NCBI GenBank assembly: GCA_007745635.1
Contig: CP036272.1
Span: 2,599,266 to 2,663,265 of the forward strand
Direction: 5' to 3'
DNA from: Stieleria bergensis
Lineage (GTDB): Bacteria; Planctomycetota; Planctomycetia; Pirellulales; Pirellulaceae
DNA: 64,000 nt
Both the position numbers and the translations under genes were made by a program. Below the pieces are notes generated by a model. That model worked only from the letters and a program-made list of their open reading frames with translations. It was not told the origin of the DNA and did not search any database. This document shows positions 1 to 8,338 of this stretch, piece after piece. The first letter of the stretch is position 1; each line of letters opens with the position of its first letter.

Positions 1-60
1 CAACGCTAAAGCTACCCCGGATGCTCGCAACGCGGTACGTCGTGAAATTGGCTTGTGCAT
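1..60 (-). CDS. DUF1552 protein, N-terminal 20 codons only (cut by window edge)
   Basis: An ATG at 58-60 on the minus strand opens a frame that runs off the window. It reads MHKPISRRTALRASGVALAL, a twin-arginine (SRRTALR) export signal followed by the start of a hydrophobic stretch. It lies 45 bases downstream of a DUF1592-type cytochrome gene read in the same direction. The two complete DUF1592 genes elsewhere in the window (39353-42616 and 46028-49195) are each followed within about 5 bases by a Tat-exported DUF1552 gene, and one of those begins with the very similar TSRRTVLRAAGVGLSLP. The DUF1552 assignment therefore rests on context plus the signal peptide; the diagnostic body is not visible. 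Confidence 0.6.
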   Translation of the reverse strand, partial: MHKPISRRTALRASGVALAL

Positions 61-105
61 CAGACGGTTCTTGTGAAAAGACAGTGAGAGAAAGGCGGGA
101 CGCAG

Positions 106-2550
106 TTATTGTTGCCGGAACATTCGACTGTGCACGACATCATGAATCAGTTCGCGCAGCGGGTAATCGGCCTTCTGATGGCGAGCAAGAATTGCCTCGA
201 CTTCTGCTCGGTCGGCAAACTGGAGTTCGCCCCCGGTAGCAAACGTGATCAATTGTGTCACCAAATTTCGCGCCACCTGTGTCTTCGATTTCATGAGGTG
301 CTGTTTGAAGTCGCGAATGTCAGTGAACTTGAATCCATCCTCGGTTTGTCCCGCGCAATCGACTGGTCCGCCGAGGGTGTAGTCTTTCGTAAGCAGTCGC
401 AGTCCCGTGGTGCCGGGGCGTTTGACGTCTTTGCTTTGACGGTATTGCTGACGATAATTGCCAATTGGGTCAAAGCACTCCAGAGCAAAACCAGGTGGAT
501 CAATCCGGCGGTGGCAAACGGCACAGGAATCCACTGATTGGTGCTTCTTGAGCGTTTCGCGAATGGTGGTTGCACCTCGCGTGTCCGGTTCAATCGAACC
601 CACTCCAGGTGGAGGGGGGCTGAGCGGCAATCCAAGCAGCTTTGTCAGCACAAAACTGCCGCGTTTGACGGGCGTCGTCACCGATCCGTTTGCCGTCACT
701 TTCGCGATGGAGGCATGTGACAGAATGCCACCGCGAACGCTGTCCTCGTCCAGGATGACCTTCCGCATCTGTTCACCGTCGATCCCTTCGATCCCGTAAT
801 GTTCGGCGAGTCTCCGATTCAGAAACGTGAAGTCAGAATCGATGAGATGGGCGATGCGAAGGTTTTCGTCGATGAGATGTTTGAAGACGAATCGCGTTTC
901 GGCCAGCATGGCGCGACGGAGAACGTCGTCATATTCCGGGTATAGGTACTTGTCAGGCGTGGTGGCGTCGATCAATTCCAAGCCCAGCCATTGGTCAAGA
1001 AATTCGTTGATGAACCGTTCACTGCGTCGGTCGGACAACATACGGTTGATCTGTGCGTCAAGTGTTTGGGGGTCGGCCAGCTTGTTGTCACTGGCAAGTT
1101 GAATCAGTTCCTGATCTGGCGGGCTGCGCCAGAGGAAATAGGACAGCCGACTGGCCAGTGCATGATCGGTCAGAGTTGGTTCCGACGTTTGTGTTTCGTT
1201 GGTCAGGAACAGCGTCTGAGGCGAAATCAAGATGGCTCTTAGCGAAACTCGAGCGCTGGCGACGAAGCCGCGTTGAGCCTTTAGGGACGGAACGGCAAGG
1301 TTGGTGAAAGACTCGATTTCTTGGTCGGTTACCGGCCGTCGAAAAGCCCTGGGCGCCAGCGCAGCGACCGCGTCCCTGATTTGTTCGTAATGAGACTTTG
1401 TCGTCACCGGTTTGTAATAGCGACCGTTTGCAGCAGGTTCCCACTGGACGCCGGGGAACAAGTCTCGCGTTCGTTGTGGCGGCCATGTGGATTCCAGTGG
1501 GCCTTCTACCAGCACTTTGCGAACCCGTACCCCTTCACCTTTGAATTCGCTTGCCGGCTGCGAATTGTAAATCACTTTTCCGTCGGGTGCCGGTTCCAGT
1601 TCGTCGGCGCTGACATAGAAGTAGTCGTCGAGGCGGAGGTACTTGATCGTGGAAACCGTCCGAAGTTTCTCATCGACATCCCACGCGGCAAAGAGTTCGC
1701 TGTGGCCCTGAATGTCGTTTTGACGCCTGAGGCTCATTGTGACCGAGGACCTTGGCTGATAAGCCGATCCGGTGACTGTGATGCGGTATTGGCCGGCGAC
1801 AGGAATCCGCAGCCCGTTGTGGTCGCTGCGCAGATTGTAGTTCTCGCCTCGGAACATGATCAGATCTTCTTTGTCCCGGAACACGGTCCCACCGCCTCGT
1901 CGGACGGGACGTTCGAACCACATCTGCATGAAGCGAGAATTTGGATAATCAAGTTCGCGAGACATCGGCGGCTTCGGGCCCAGCTGAATTGCTTCCTCCA
2001 ACGCGGCATCGGCAGCGGCCAGGAAACCTTTGATATGGACGCTGGACATGTCCTGCTTGGTCGCCACAACATCGAAGGCCCCAGACTTGTTTTCCGGCGG
2101 AAGAAACTTCGCGAAGTCGCCCCCGATGCTCAGCAGTTCGTGAAGCGTGTGTTCGTATTCCAGTCGACTGAGCCGTCGCGAGGGGACTCGGCCCTGCGCC
2201 AGTTGCTGGCGGCGATTGACCTGCATCAGCTTTTTGTTCAGAAACCTCAGCGCGGCGGTTTGCGTTTGTGGGTCGGGACGAGCCTCCGATTCCGGGGGCA
2301 TTTCTCCGCTAGAGAGGCGGTCCACGATCTTGACCCACGCGCCAAACGTGCCGGCATCTTCAAAGTTTCGGTCGAGCTTCGTGAAGTCCAGTCGCGTTTG
2401 CGTCTGCTCGTCGTGACAGTCAATGCAGGAGGAGTCGATCAGCGATTGGAGACCCTCTGCCTGAGCTGATTGCACGCACGTCAACAGCGCGCACATCAGC
2501 ATGACCCAGAGCACGACACAACGAGGGGCTGTTATCTGAAGGACGCTCAT
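106..2550 (-). CDS. DUF1592/DUF1588/DUF1585-type planctomycete cytochrome c protein
   Basis: Secreted 814-residue protein with a signal peptide (residues 1-32, ending SAQAEG) and a haem-binding CIDCH at residues 42-46 in a PSCyt1-like N-terminal domain. The body has the features of the DUF1587, DUF1592, DUF1588 and DUF1585 family: a RRLSRLEYEHTLHELL block, ALASRLSYFLWRSPPD, and near residue 676 a second CAVCH followed by RRIDPPGFALECFDPIG. Family members are large periplasmic proteins abundant in Planctomycetes; electron transfer tied to polymer breakdown is inferred, since no biochemical role is firmly established. Its ATG overlaps the upstream gene's stop by 4 bases (ATGA), indicating translational coupling. 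A Tat-signal gene follows after 45 bases. Length is normal for the family. Confidence 0.88.
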   Translation of the reverse strand: MSVLQITAPRCVVLWVMLMCALLTCVQSAQAEGLQSLIDSSCIDCHDEQTQTRLDFTKLDRNFEDAGTFGAWVKIVDRLSSGEMPPESEARPDPQTQTAALRFLNKKLMQVNRRQQLAQGRVPSRRLSRLEYEHTLHELLSIGGDFAKFLPPENKSGAFDVVATKQDMSSVHIKGFLAAADAALEEAIQLGPKPPMSRELDYPNSRFMQMWFERPVRRGGGTVFRDKEDLIMFRGENYNLRSDHNGLRIPVAGQYRITVTGSAYQPRSSVTMSLRRQNDIQGHSELFAAWDVDEKLRTVSTIKYLRLDDYFYVSADELEPAPDGKVIYNSQPASEFKGEGVRVRKVLVEGPLESTWPPQRTRDLFPGVQWEPAANGRYYKPVTTKSHYEQIRDAVAALAPRAFRRPVTDQEIESFTNLAVPSLKAQRGFVASARVSLRAILISPQTLFLTNETQTSEPTLTDHALASRLSYFLWRSPPDQELIQLASDNKLADPQTLDAQINRMLSDRRSERFINEFLDQWLGLELIDATTPDKYLYPEYDDVLRRAMLAETRFVFKHLIDENLRIAHLIDSDFTFLNRRLAEHYGIEGIDGEQMRKVILDEDSVRGGILSHASIAKVTANGSVTTPVKRGSFVLTKLLGLPLSPPPPGVGSIEPDTRGATTIRETLKKHQSVDSCAVCHRRIDPPGFALECFDPIGNYRQQYRQSKDVKRPGTTGLRLLTKDYTLGGPVDCAGQTEDGFKFTDIRDFKQHLMKSKTQVARNLVTQLITFATGGELQFADRAEVEAILARHQKADYPLRELIHDVVHSRMFRQQ

Positions 2551-5033
2551 TGGTCGGAACTGCTATCCTTGTGGTAACTGACGGACTGAATGTAGGCAAG
2601 CAGATCGTAAATTTCCGCTTCGTTAAACGTATCCAGTAGCCCCGTGGGCATTGTTGAGATGTCGGCGGTTTTGCGCTGTTCGATGGTCGACTTCGGCATC
2701 ACCTCTATCTTATCCGGTTTCAGCAGGTTGGGAATGAAGTGGATCTCTTCGTTGGTTTCCTGGATCACCAGACCGGTTCGGAGTTTGCCGTCGTCGCCGA
2801 GAATCATCTGCGTCTGAAACTCCTTGTGAATCTCAGCCGATGGTTTGACGATCTGTTGCAGCAATTTGGAGCCACGGAATCGCTTGGTTACTTCGCTCAA
2901 GTCAGGACCGAGTTTCTTTTCGCCAGGACCGATATTGTGGCAACGACTGCAGGTCGCTTGTTGAAAAACGAGTTTTCCGCGTTCAAGATTTCGGTTCCCA
3001 AGGTTGTCCGGCGTGCTGCCAAACCCATGGTGTTGCCATTTCTTGACAAAGCGACGCGTCACGGGGGTTTCATGTTTGATCAAGTAGTCGATGATTTTCA
3101 CGTAGAACCGCCCGTCGTTTTTGCGGTCCGGGTGCGTTTGTCGGAATTCATTCCACATCGAACCCGCGAGGCTGCGTTTGTGTTTTGGGAAGGCGGCCAG
3201 GCGTGAGTCGACCCACTTCTGGTGAGGCATTGTTTGGTACGCTTCAGGTAGCGGTGTTGCGTCGATCTTTGCGAACAGCGCAGCCCGCGCTGGACTTGTC
3301 GACGGTTTCACCTTGGGGGCGTTGGCGAGGTTGCCGATGTCGTGGTTGCCTTCATAGTGCTTCGGCGTGAGCTGGATGCCTCCGCCCTTGGGCAGATCTT
3401 TGGGCAGAGAAAGACGGATCACTGCACCGACGCCGCGCTCCATATGCCGGGCGGGACCGGAGGTGCTTGTCCAGACGTTGCCCTCATCATCAAACTCTAT
3501 CTCACGCGTGTAAGAAACGCGCGTCGGTAATTGGAACTCGACCAGTGTTTCTGTCGTTGGATCGAATCGGTTGATAGTGTCGTTTCCGGTGCCGCAGACC
3601 CAGACAATGCCGTCCCGATCGACATTCAACGCGTAGGGAATCTGGTTCTCGGCGTCGGGAAGTTCGTAGACCGTCCAGTGTTCGGTATCGGGATTGAACT
3701 TTGCAAAGACGCCGGAACCAAAGCCTGGCACCCAAACCATACCATCGGGTGCGACGTGCAAACGACGGGGGCCTCGGAAGGGCGGGTTCCATTCTTTGAT
3801 GTCGCCATCGGCGGCATTCGGATCAATGCGACCGATGCGGTTACCGTTTAGCTTTGAATACCAAATCGTGCCGTCGACGGGTGAGTAGTCGATGCCGTAG
3901 GGCGTGATGCCACGCGATTCACCTCGTCCTGCACCCATCGCCTGGCCGGCACTCAAAAGTTTGTATTCTTTGACGAATCCTGTTTTGGGATGAATGGAAA
4001 AACAAGAGTTGGAACCCGCATCGGTGTACCAGATCAGGCCTTGGGGATCATTGGGATTGATTCGCAAAGTGTGCGGATAATCGCCGCGTCTTTTGGGCGC
4101 TTCGGCGCTACTGTAAACTTGAAACTGTTTCGTTTGGATGTCGTAGCGCACCATGTGTCCACTGGCACACATGGTCGTCCAGAGGCTGCCGTCATTGGCC
4201 GTTTCAATGGAATGGGGGGCGTAGGATCCACGTGGAAACCTGATCGCGGTTTGTTCGCTGGTCTTGGGATTCATTGCGATCATTCGACCTTTGCTGATGT
4301 TGACCGCGTAGACAAGCCCGTCCCTGCCAAGCTCCAGATCATGAAAGGAACCTTGCAGCGGTTCATCCATCTCCCACATCGTGATCGTTGCTGCAGCCGC
4401 CGCGCCCGACGGGGCAGGTGGCGGGACAAACGCCGGCCACTTCTTGACGGCATCGTCTTTGTAGGTGTTCATCAGACGCGGGATAATGGTTTCCCGAGTA
4501 TGCGGGTAAAGGCCGCCAAACCCGTCCATCCGCCGTAACATGGTTTCCCAATCAACCGGCTCTTCGGGTGTTCGAAACCCGAGTGTCCCGATTTGGTGAC
4601 AGTACGAGCACATCATCTTGAAGTTTAGCTTGTCGCGAGGGTTGTCAAAGCTGAGCATACTGAACGCACTGCTGGCCGGGCGCTGCAGCTTAAGTTCCTC
4701 GCCTTCGGCCGGATGCGTTTTAATGATAAGGTCGTCTGTTCCAGCGGCGACTCCGCTGCTCCATTCATCTGACAGTCCCATCAGACGGGTGCGGATGCTG
4801 TGATCAACCTTCCGCAGCCCTGTGATTTCGAACGAACCATCTTGTTGAGAGAACACGGATGTCCATTTGCGGTGCTCGCCATCGATTGCTGACACCATCA
4901 CGCCCGCGACAGGCTTTGCAGCTTCATCAACGATGGTGCCGCGAATGGATTCTGCGTTGACCGCAACGGCCATAGAAAGAGTCGCGATGGTCGTTGTGAA
5001 CCATGACAACGAGGGAATCCAGCTTTTCATCAA
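2547..5033 (-). CDS. Secreted carboxypeptidase-regulatory / Vgb-lyase-like propeller / cytochrome c fusion
   Basis: 828 residues with a signal peptide (about 1-27). Order of modules: carboxypeptidase-regulatory-like beta-sandwich (about 28-90), a first haem motif CSYCH (about 141-145), a streptogramin-lyase (Vgb)-like beta-propeller (about 210-560) with repeated blades such as GRIDPNAADGDIKEW and NRFDPTTETLVEF, a helical segment of about 70 residues (582-654), and a Pirellula-type cytochrome c domain with CSRCH at 695-699. The helical segment is clearly similar to the C-terminus of the double sulfatase in the same locus (8342-8575). True lyase activity is uncertain: many Vgb-like propellers are only structurally related. 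Likely periplasmic. Coupled by a 4-base overlap to the downstream DUF1592 gene; 347 bases separate it from the hydrolase upstream. Confidence 0.82.
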   Translation of the reverse strand: MMKSWIPSLSWFTTTIATLSMAVAVNAESIRGTIVDEAAKPVAGVMVSAIDGEHRKWTSVFSQQDGSFEITGLRKVDHSIRTRLMGLSDEWSSGVAAGTDDLIIKTHPAEGEELKLQRPASSAFSMLSFDNPRDKLNFKMMCSYCHQIGTLGFRTPEEPVDWETMLRRMDGFGGLYPHTRETIIPRLMNTYKDDAVKKWPAFVPPPAPSGAAAAATITMWEMDEPLQGSFHDLELGRDGLVYAVNISKGRMIAMNPKTSEQTAIRFPRGSYAPHSIETANDGSLWTTMCASGHMVRYDIQTKQFQVYSSAEAPKRRGDYPHTLRINPNDPQGLIWYTDAGSNSCFSIHPKTGFVKEYKLLSAGQAMGAGRGESRGITPYGIDYSPVDGTIWYSKLNGNRIGRIDPNAADGDIKEWNPPFRGPRRLHVAPDGMVWVPGFGSGVFAKFNPDTEHWTVYELPDAENQIPYALNVDRDGIVWVCGTGNDTINRFDPTTETLVEFQLPTRVSYTREIEFDDEGNVWTSTSGPARHMERGVGAVIRLSLPKDLPKGGGIQLTPKHYEGNHDIGNLANAPKVKPSTSPARAALFAKIDATPLPEAYQTMPHQKWVDSRLAAFPKHKRSLAGSMWNEFRQTHPDRKNDGRFYVKIIDYLIKHETPVTRRFVKKWQHHGFGSTPDNLGNRNLERGKLVFQQATCSRCHNIGPGEKKLGPDLSEVTKRFRGSKLLQQIVKPSAEIHKEFQTQMILGDDGKLRTGLVIQETNEEIHFIPNLLKPDKIEVMPKSTIEQRKTADISTMPTGLLDTFNEAEIYDLLAYIQSVSYHKDSSSDQ

Positions 5034-5380
5034 TCAGTTCTCCAGCAGGGCAGGCAAAGAATCGCGTCGGATGAAGTTTGGCTAGCCTGATCCAAACGAT
5101 ATCCGTCTCTATAACCGGGGAAATGGCAGGGGTGTGGACAGGAATCTTTCGGGAAATCATCACCTCGCGTTGGCGTAGGTCTCAAGCACTGCGAGGCTCA
5201 GGATTCACTGGCGACTTTAGGAGATTTCTCGATCAGATCGGTCCAGCCAGCATGCCAGTAGAGCTGGCGGTCTTGAATGACTGTTGCTCGATCGTTCCGT
5301 CGCACCTGCTGCTGTGCCTTCCGTCTCCGTCACCGTTTCCTGCGGATCCCACGTCGAACAACCGTTTGCAGTCTGGTTTT
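5034..5380. other. Intergenic spacer, no gene seen
   Basis: 347 bases between two minus-strand genes. No coding frame with recognisable composition and no strong hairpin followed by a T-run was seen. It is long enough to carry a promoter for the gene ending at 2547, so the 13555-to-106 array may be more than one transcript. Confidence 0.5.
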
Positions 5381-6412
5381 TCAATCATTTGGGTTTTTGA
5401 GATGCTTGTCGAACCAGTTGAGTTCCTTTTTCAGGATCGCATCCTGGTGCTTGCCGTAGATGCTGTAATGAGACATCTCCTCGATCATGTGGTATTCAAA
5501 GGGTGAGTCGTTCTCTTCGACGATTTGCGCGACACGCCCACCTTGCTGGGTGATATCCATCAACTCTTCGTTGCCAGCATCGATGATCATCAGTGGCGTC
5601 TTGAGCTTTTCGACCGCTTGGAAAACATCGTAGACGACGTTTTTCGAAGGGTTGTAACGCATGTGCTTATAAGCGGCCATCGTGCCGCCTGGCGCTCCCG
5701 TCTTGAACGGAACCGGTTCGACGTCGCCTCGAGCCTGATGAGCCATCAGGGTGTACGCATGTTGATAGTACGGAAGACCGCGTTGGCCTCCCATGCCCGG
5801 CACTTGCGCAACGGCGCATTTGACACGCGGGTCCTTCGCAGCAATCCAGGTCGCCAGGCCACCGCCGTAGCTGGTGCCAAAAACTCCGATGCGTTCGAAG
5901 TCGACGTTCGGTTCCCCGGCGATGAAGCCGATGGCGTTGCGGATATCGGTCACTTGGTCACCAAAGTCCATCTGCCAGCGGATTGCCCGTGCCTTGACGG
6001 TGACATTTCCCTCGGCGTCTGGTTCTGGCATTTCCTGCAGCATCATCAATCGGCTGTCGCTCTCTCCCCAACCGCGATAGTCAAAGTTGAGGAAGGCGTA
6101 GCCGCGCCGAGCGCTCTCGACGGCAAGCTTGATCGACCACGGCATCTTCTTGACTCCACCGGTACCATGCACGAACACGATGGCTGGTAGTTTGGCATCG
6201 GCGGCAACCATTTTTGGTAGGTACACATCGCCGGCCATTCTCGTTCCATCGCTCCAGATCACCACCTGCTTCCGCGTCACATCCTCGGGCAGGGGCGGAT
6301 AGGACTTTTCCTTCCATGCGGCTCGCGACATGTCTTCCTGCGCAAAGCAAGGAAGGTTGAAGGGCAGTGCCAGTAGACACAAAGCAACGGCAAGGATTTG
6401 ATTTCGACTCAT
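5381..6412 (-). CDS. Secreted alpha/beta hydrolase (dienelactone hydrolase / S9-like)
   Basis: 343 residues. The ATG at 6412 is preferred to one seven codons upstream because GGAG lies seven bases before it and a clean signal peptide follows (SRNQILAVALCLLALPF, cleavage near CFAQE). The fold signs are an oxyanion region FVHGTGGVKK, the nucleophile elbow GVFGTSYGGG (GxSxG), a likely acid in LMIIDAGNEELMD, and a C-terminal histidine in EEMSHYSIYG. Members hydrolyse ester or peptide bonds; the substrate here is unknown, but the setting among sulfatases suggests removal of acyl groups or processing of a polysaccharide in the periplasm. Only 36 bases follow the stop of the upstream propeller gene, so the two are probably co-transcribed. 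Confidence 0.8.
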   Translation of the reverse strand: MSRNQILAVALCLLALPFNLPCFAQEDMSRAAWKEKSYPPLPEDVTRKQVVIWSDGTRMAGDVYLPKMVAADAKLPAIVFVHGTGGVKKMPWSIKLAVESARRGYAFLNFDYRGWGESDSRLMMLQEMPEPDAEGNVTVKARAIRWQMDFGDQVTDIRNAIGFIAGEPNVDFERIGVFGTSYGGGLATWIAAKDPRVKCAVAQVPGMGGQRGLPYYQHAYTLMAHQARGDVEPVPFKTGAPGGTMAAYKHMRYNPSKNVVYDVFQAVEKLKTPLMIIDAGNEELMDITQQGGRVAQIVEENDSPFEYHMIEEMSHYSIYGKHQDAILKKELNWFDKHLKNPND

Positions 6413-6448
6413 GGTATTTCTCCGTTGGAGCATTGTGTGATTTCTGCG

Positions 6449-8221
6449 TTATTCGGTTCCGGCCCCCATGCGATCGACTTCATCCTCTCCGGGGAGGCCA
6501 AAGGAGATCAGGGAGCCCTTTAGTTGTTTTTTCAGGAAAAGCATGCTTCCGGTCCCGACATAGATTCGACCTCTTGAGATCGACGGCCCGCTCCACACCG
6601 TTCCGACGTGCACGTCTTTGACCATCTTGCCGGTCATCGCATCGACGACGACTAAACGCTCGCTGACGGTGCTGGTGAAGCAGGCGATGCCGCCAGCGTT
6701 CACGGCGATGCCTGAAGCGATTGGGTCACCGCCGTCGTAACCAGGCACTCGAACGCGCGGCCGCTCGTGACGCCAATGCTCCTCCGCAAGGTTGGCTGAC
6801 AGACAAACAACACGGCCGGCTTCCGGCCATCCTGGCGTGGTCGTTGTGCTGGTGAGCCAGTCGATACCGTTGGTGAAGACACGTTTCCCGTTGGTGGCAC
6901 AACCCGTCTGGATACCGCCAATCGTACTGGGTAACGCGATCATCCGCGGATGGCGTTTTGGATCCAGCGGGTACTTCGGCTTGCCCTTGTAGACTGGCGT
7001 GTTCCCAAGGATTCGCCCGTCTCCTGAGCCAAGCAGGTAGAAGCCTCCGTTCTTGCAGCCAACGCCAAGCACCGTCGCGGGCGATCCATCGGGTGCCGGT
7101 AGCGTATAGATCTTGGGCGTGTCACCAATCGAACAGTCTTTGTATGCCGCTGACGCCGGATCGTAGCCGGCCATTGTATGGTTGAAGACATCATTCTTGT
7201 TCAACTGAGTGACCCATTTCTCAGCGCCGGTCTTGACATCCACCGCGACAACGGCGGCAGAGTACTTGGTGTAGAGCCGAGGGTCGTCCTCGGTTGGTTC
7301 GCGCGGCGAATTGTGCACGTCCGTTCCGAAGAAAATCGTGCCCGTGGCAGCATCGAAGGACGGCGTGCACCAGACCGAACTCGTTGATGGTCCATAGTGG
7401 TAGGTGCGCGATCCCTTGACGTCGTCGATCGTGATCGGCTTGCTGAACTGACGAGGCTTCTCACCGACCTCGTACTTCCACACGACCTCACCGTCGTCCG
7501 GGTTGAAGGCGACGACGAAACCACGCCCTTGGCAGCACGGGTAGTTTGGATCGATCGGATGCGCATGCTCGTAACCGCCTCCACCGACGATGACTTTTCC
7601 GTCCGCGAGGATCGCCGACGCATTGAAAAGATTGGCGTGGTGATGATTTGGAAAACCTGGCGCTCGGGTGTCAACCTTCCACAGTTCCCGGCCCGTCAGC
7701 CGGTCGAGTGCATAAAAAACGCCAGCATTGCTGCCGATGTACACGGCTTTGTCCGTGACCAGTGGGGACGCTAGGAAGCCGGCGCCAGCATTGATCCGAT
7801 TGAGGCCGCCCTTTGGCAACTCGACCGTCGCCCCAACACCAGGACGGAACACCCAGGCCAGCTGCCCGTTCGGCTTGAGCTTATAGAAGGCCGGAAACGA
7901 TCCGGTGCCGAAGTAGACATGCCCGTTGACCACGGCCGGCGTTCCGTGGATCACGCCAACCTCCGCCGTCACTCCCTCCGCCGGAAACCGCCATTTTTCG
8001 ACTAGCTGCGGAGCAGACTTCGGCGTCAGTGTTTTCTCGTCAGCATTGTATCTCCATCCTTCTACGCCGTTGTTGTAGCTCTCCCAGTCGGCGTCGACCA
8101 CGGGCGGAACGGTCTGCCCCGCAGCCTTTGTTGCCAAGCCGATGAAGACCAGTGAGATGACTGCAAGCAGCAAAACGGATCGATGGATGTGCCATGATTG
8201 CGGATGGTCTATGGAATTCAT
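6449..8221 (-). CDS. PQQ-type beta-propeller dehydrogenase-like protein
   Basis: 590 residues from the ATG at 8221, chosen over an upstream in-frame start at 8314 because a signal peptide (SVLLLAVISLVFIGLATKAAG) follows it closely. The body consists of repeated PQQ/BamB-like propeller blades: VNGHVYFGTGSFPAFYKL, KAVYIGSNAGVFYALDRLTG, GTIFFGTDVHN, VVAVDVKTGAEKWV and RIYVGTGSML. PQQ enzymes oxidise alcohols or sugars, but many planctomycete members are non-enzymatic propellers, and the quinone-binding residues cannot be confirmed by eye. A cysteine pair (NYPCCQGRG) resembles the vicinal disulfide next to PQQ in alcohol dehydrogenases, which weakly favours a real dehydrogenase. It lies between the double sulfatase and the hydrolase. 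Confidence 0.78.
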   Translation of the reverse strand: MNSIDHPQSWHIHRSVLLLAVISLVFIGLATKAAGQTVPPVVDADWESYNNGVEGWRYNADEKTLTPKSAPQLVEKWRFPAEGVTAEVGVIHGTPAVVNGHVYFGTGSFPAFYKLKPNGQLAWVFRPGVGATVELPKGGLNRINAGAGFLASPLVTDKAVYIGSNAGVFYALDRLTGRELWKVDTRAPGFPNHHHANLFNASAILADGKVIVGGGGYEHAHPIDPNYPCCQGRGFVVAFNPDDGEVVWKYEVGEKPRQFSKPITIDDVKGSRTYHYGPSTSSVWCTPSFDAATGTIFFGTDVHNSPREPTEDDPRLYTKYSAAVVAVDVKTGAEKWVTQLNKNDVFNHTMAGYDPASAAYKDCSIGDTPKIYTLPAPDGSPATVLGVGCKNGGFYLLGSGDGRILGNTPVYKGKPKYPLDPKRHPRMIALPSTIGGIQTGCATNGKRVFTNGIDWLTSTTTTPGWPEAGRVVCLSANLAEEHWRHERPRVRVPGYDGGDPIASGIAVNAGGIACFTSTVSERLVVVDAMTGKMVKDVHVGTVWSGPSISRGRIYVGTGSMLFLKKQLKGSLISFGLPGEDEVDRMGAGTE

Positions 8222-8338
8222 TCCTAACGCCGATGGTGGGGTGTCTTTTGATGTGCTGTTAAATAGTGGGACGGTGGTGCAGGCGACTTTCCACGACGGT
8301 TCTTGAATCGGCAAGTGGATCCTTGTCTGGTGCGTCGG

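Noticed and set aside
1321-2469. 382-residue plus-strand frame
   Set aside because: Antisense shadow of the DUF1592 cytochrome gene, which has signal peptide and haem motifs; the shadow has none.
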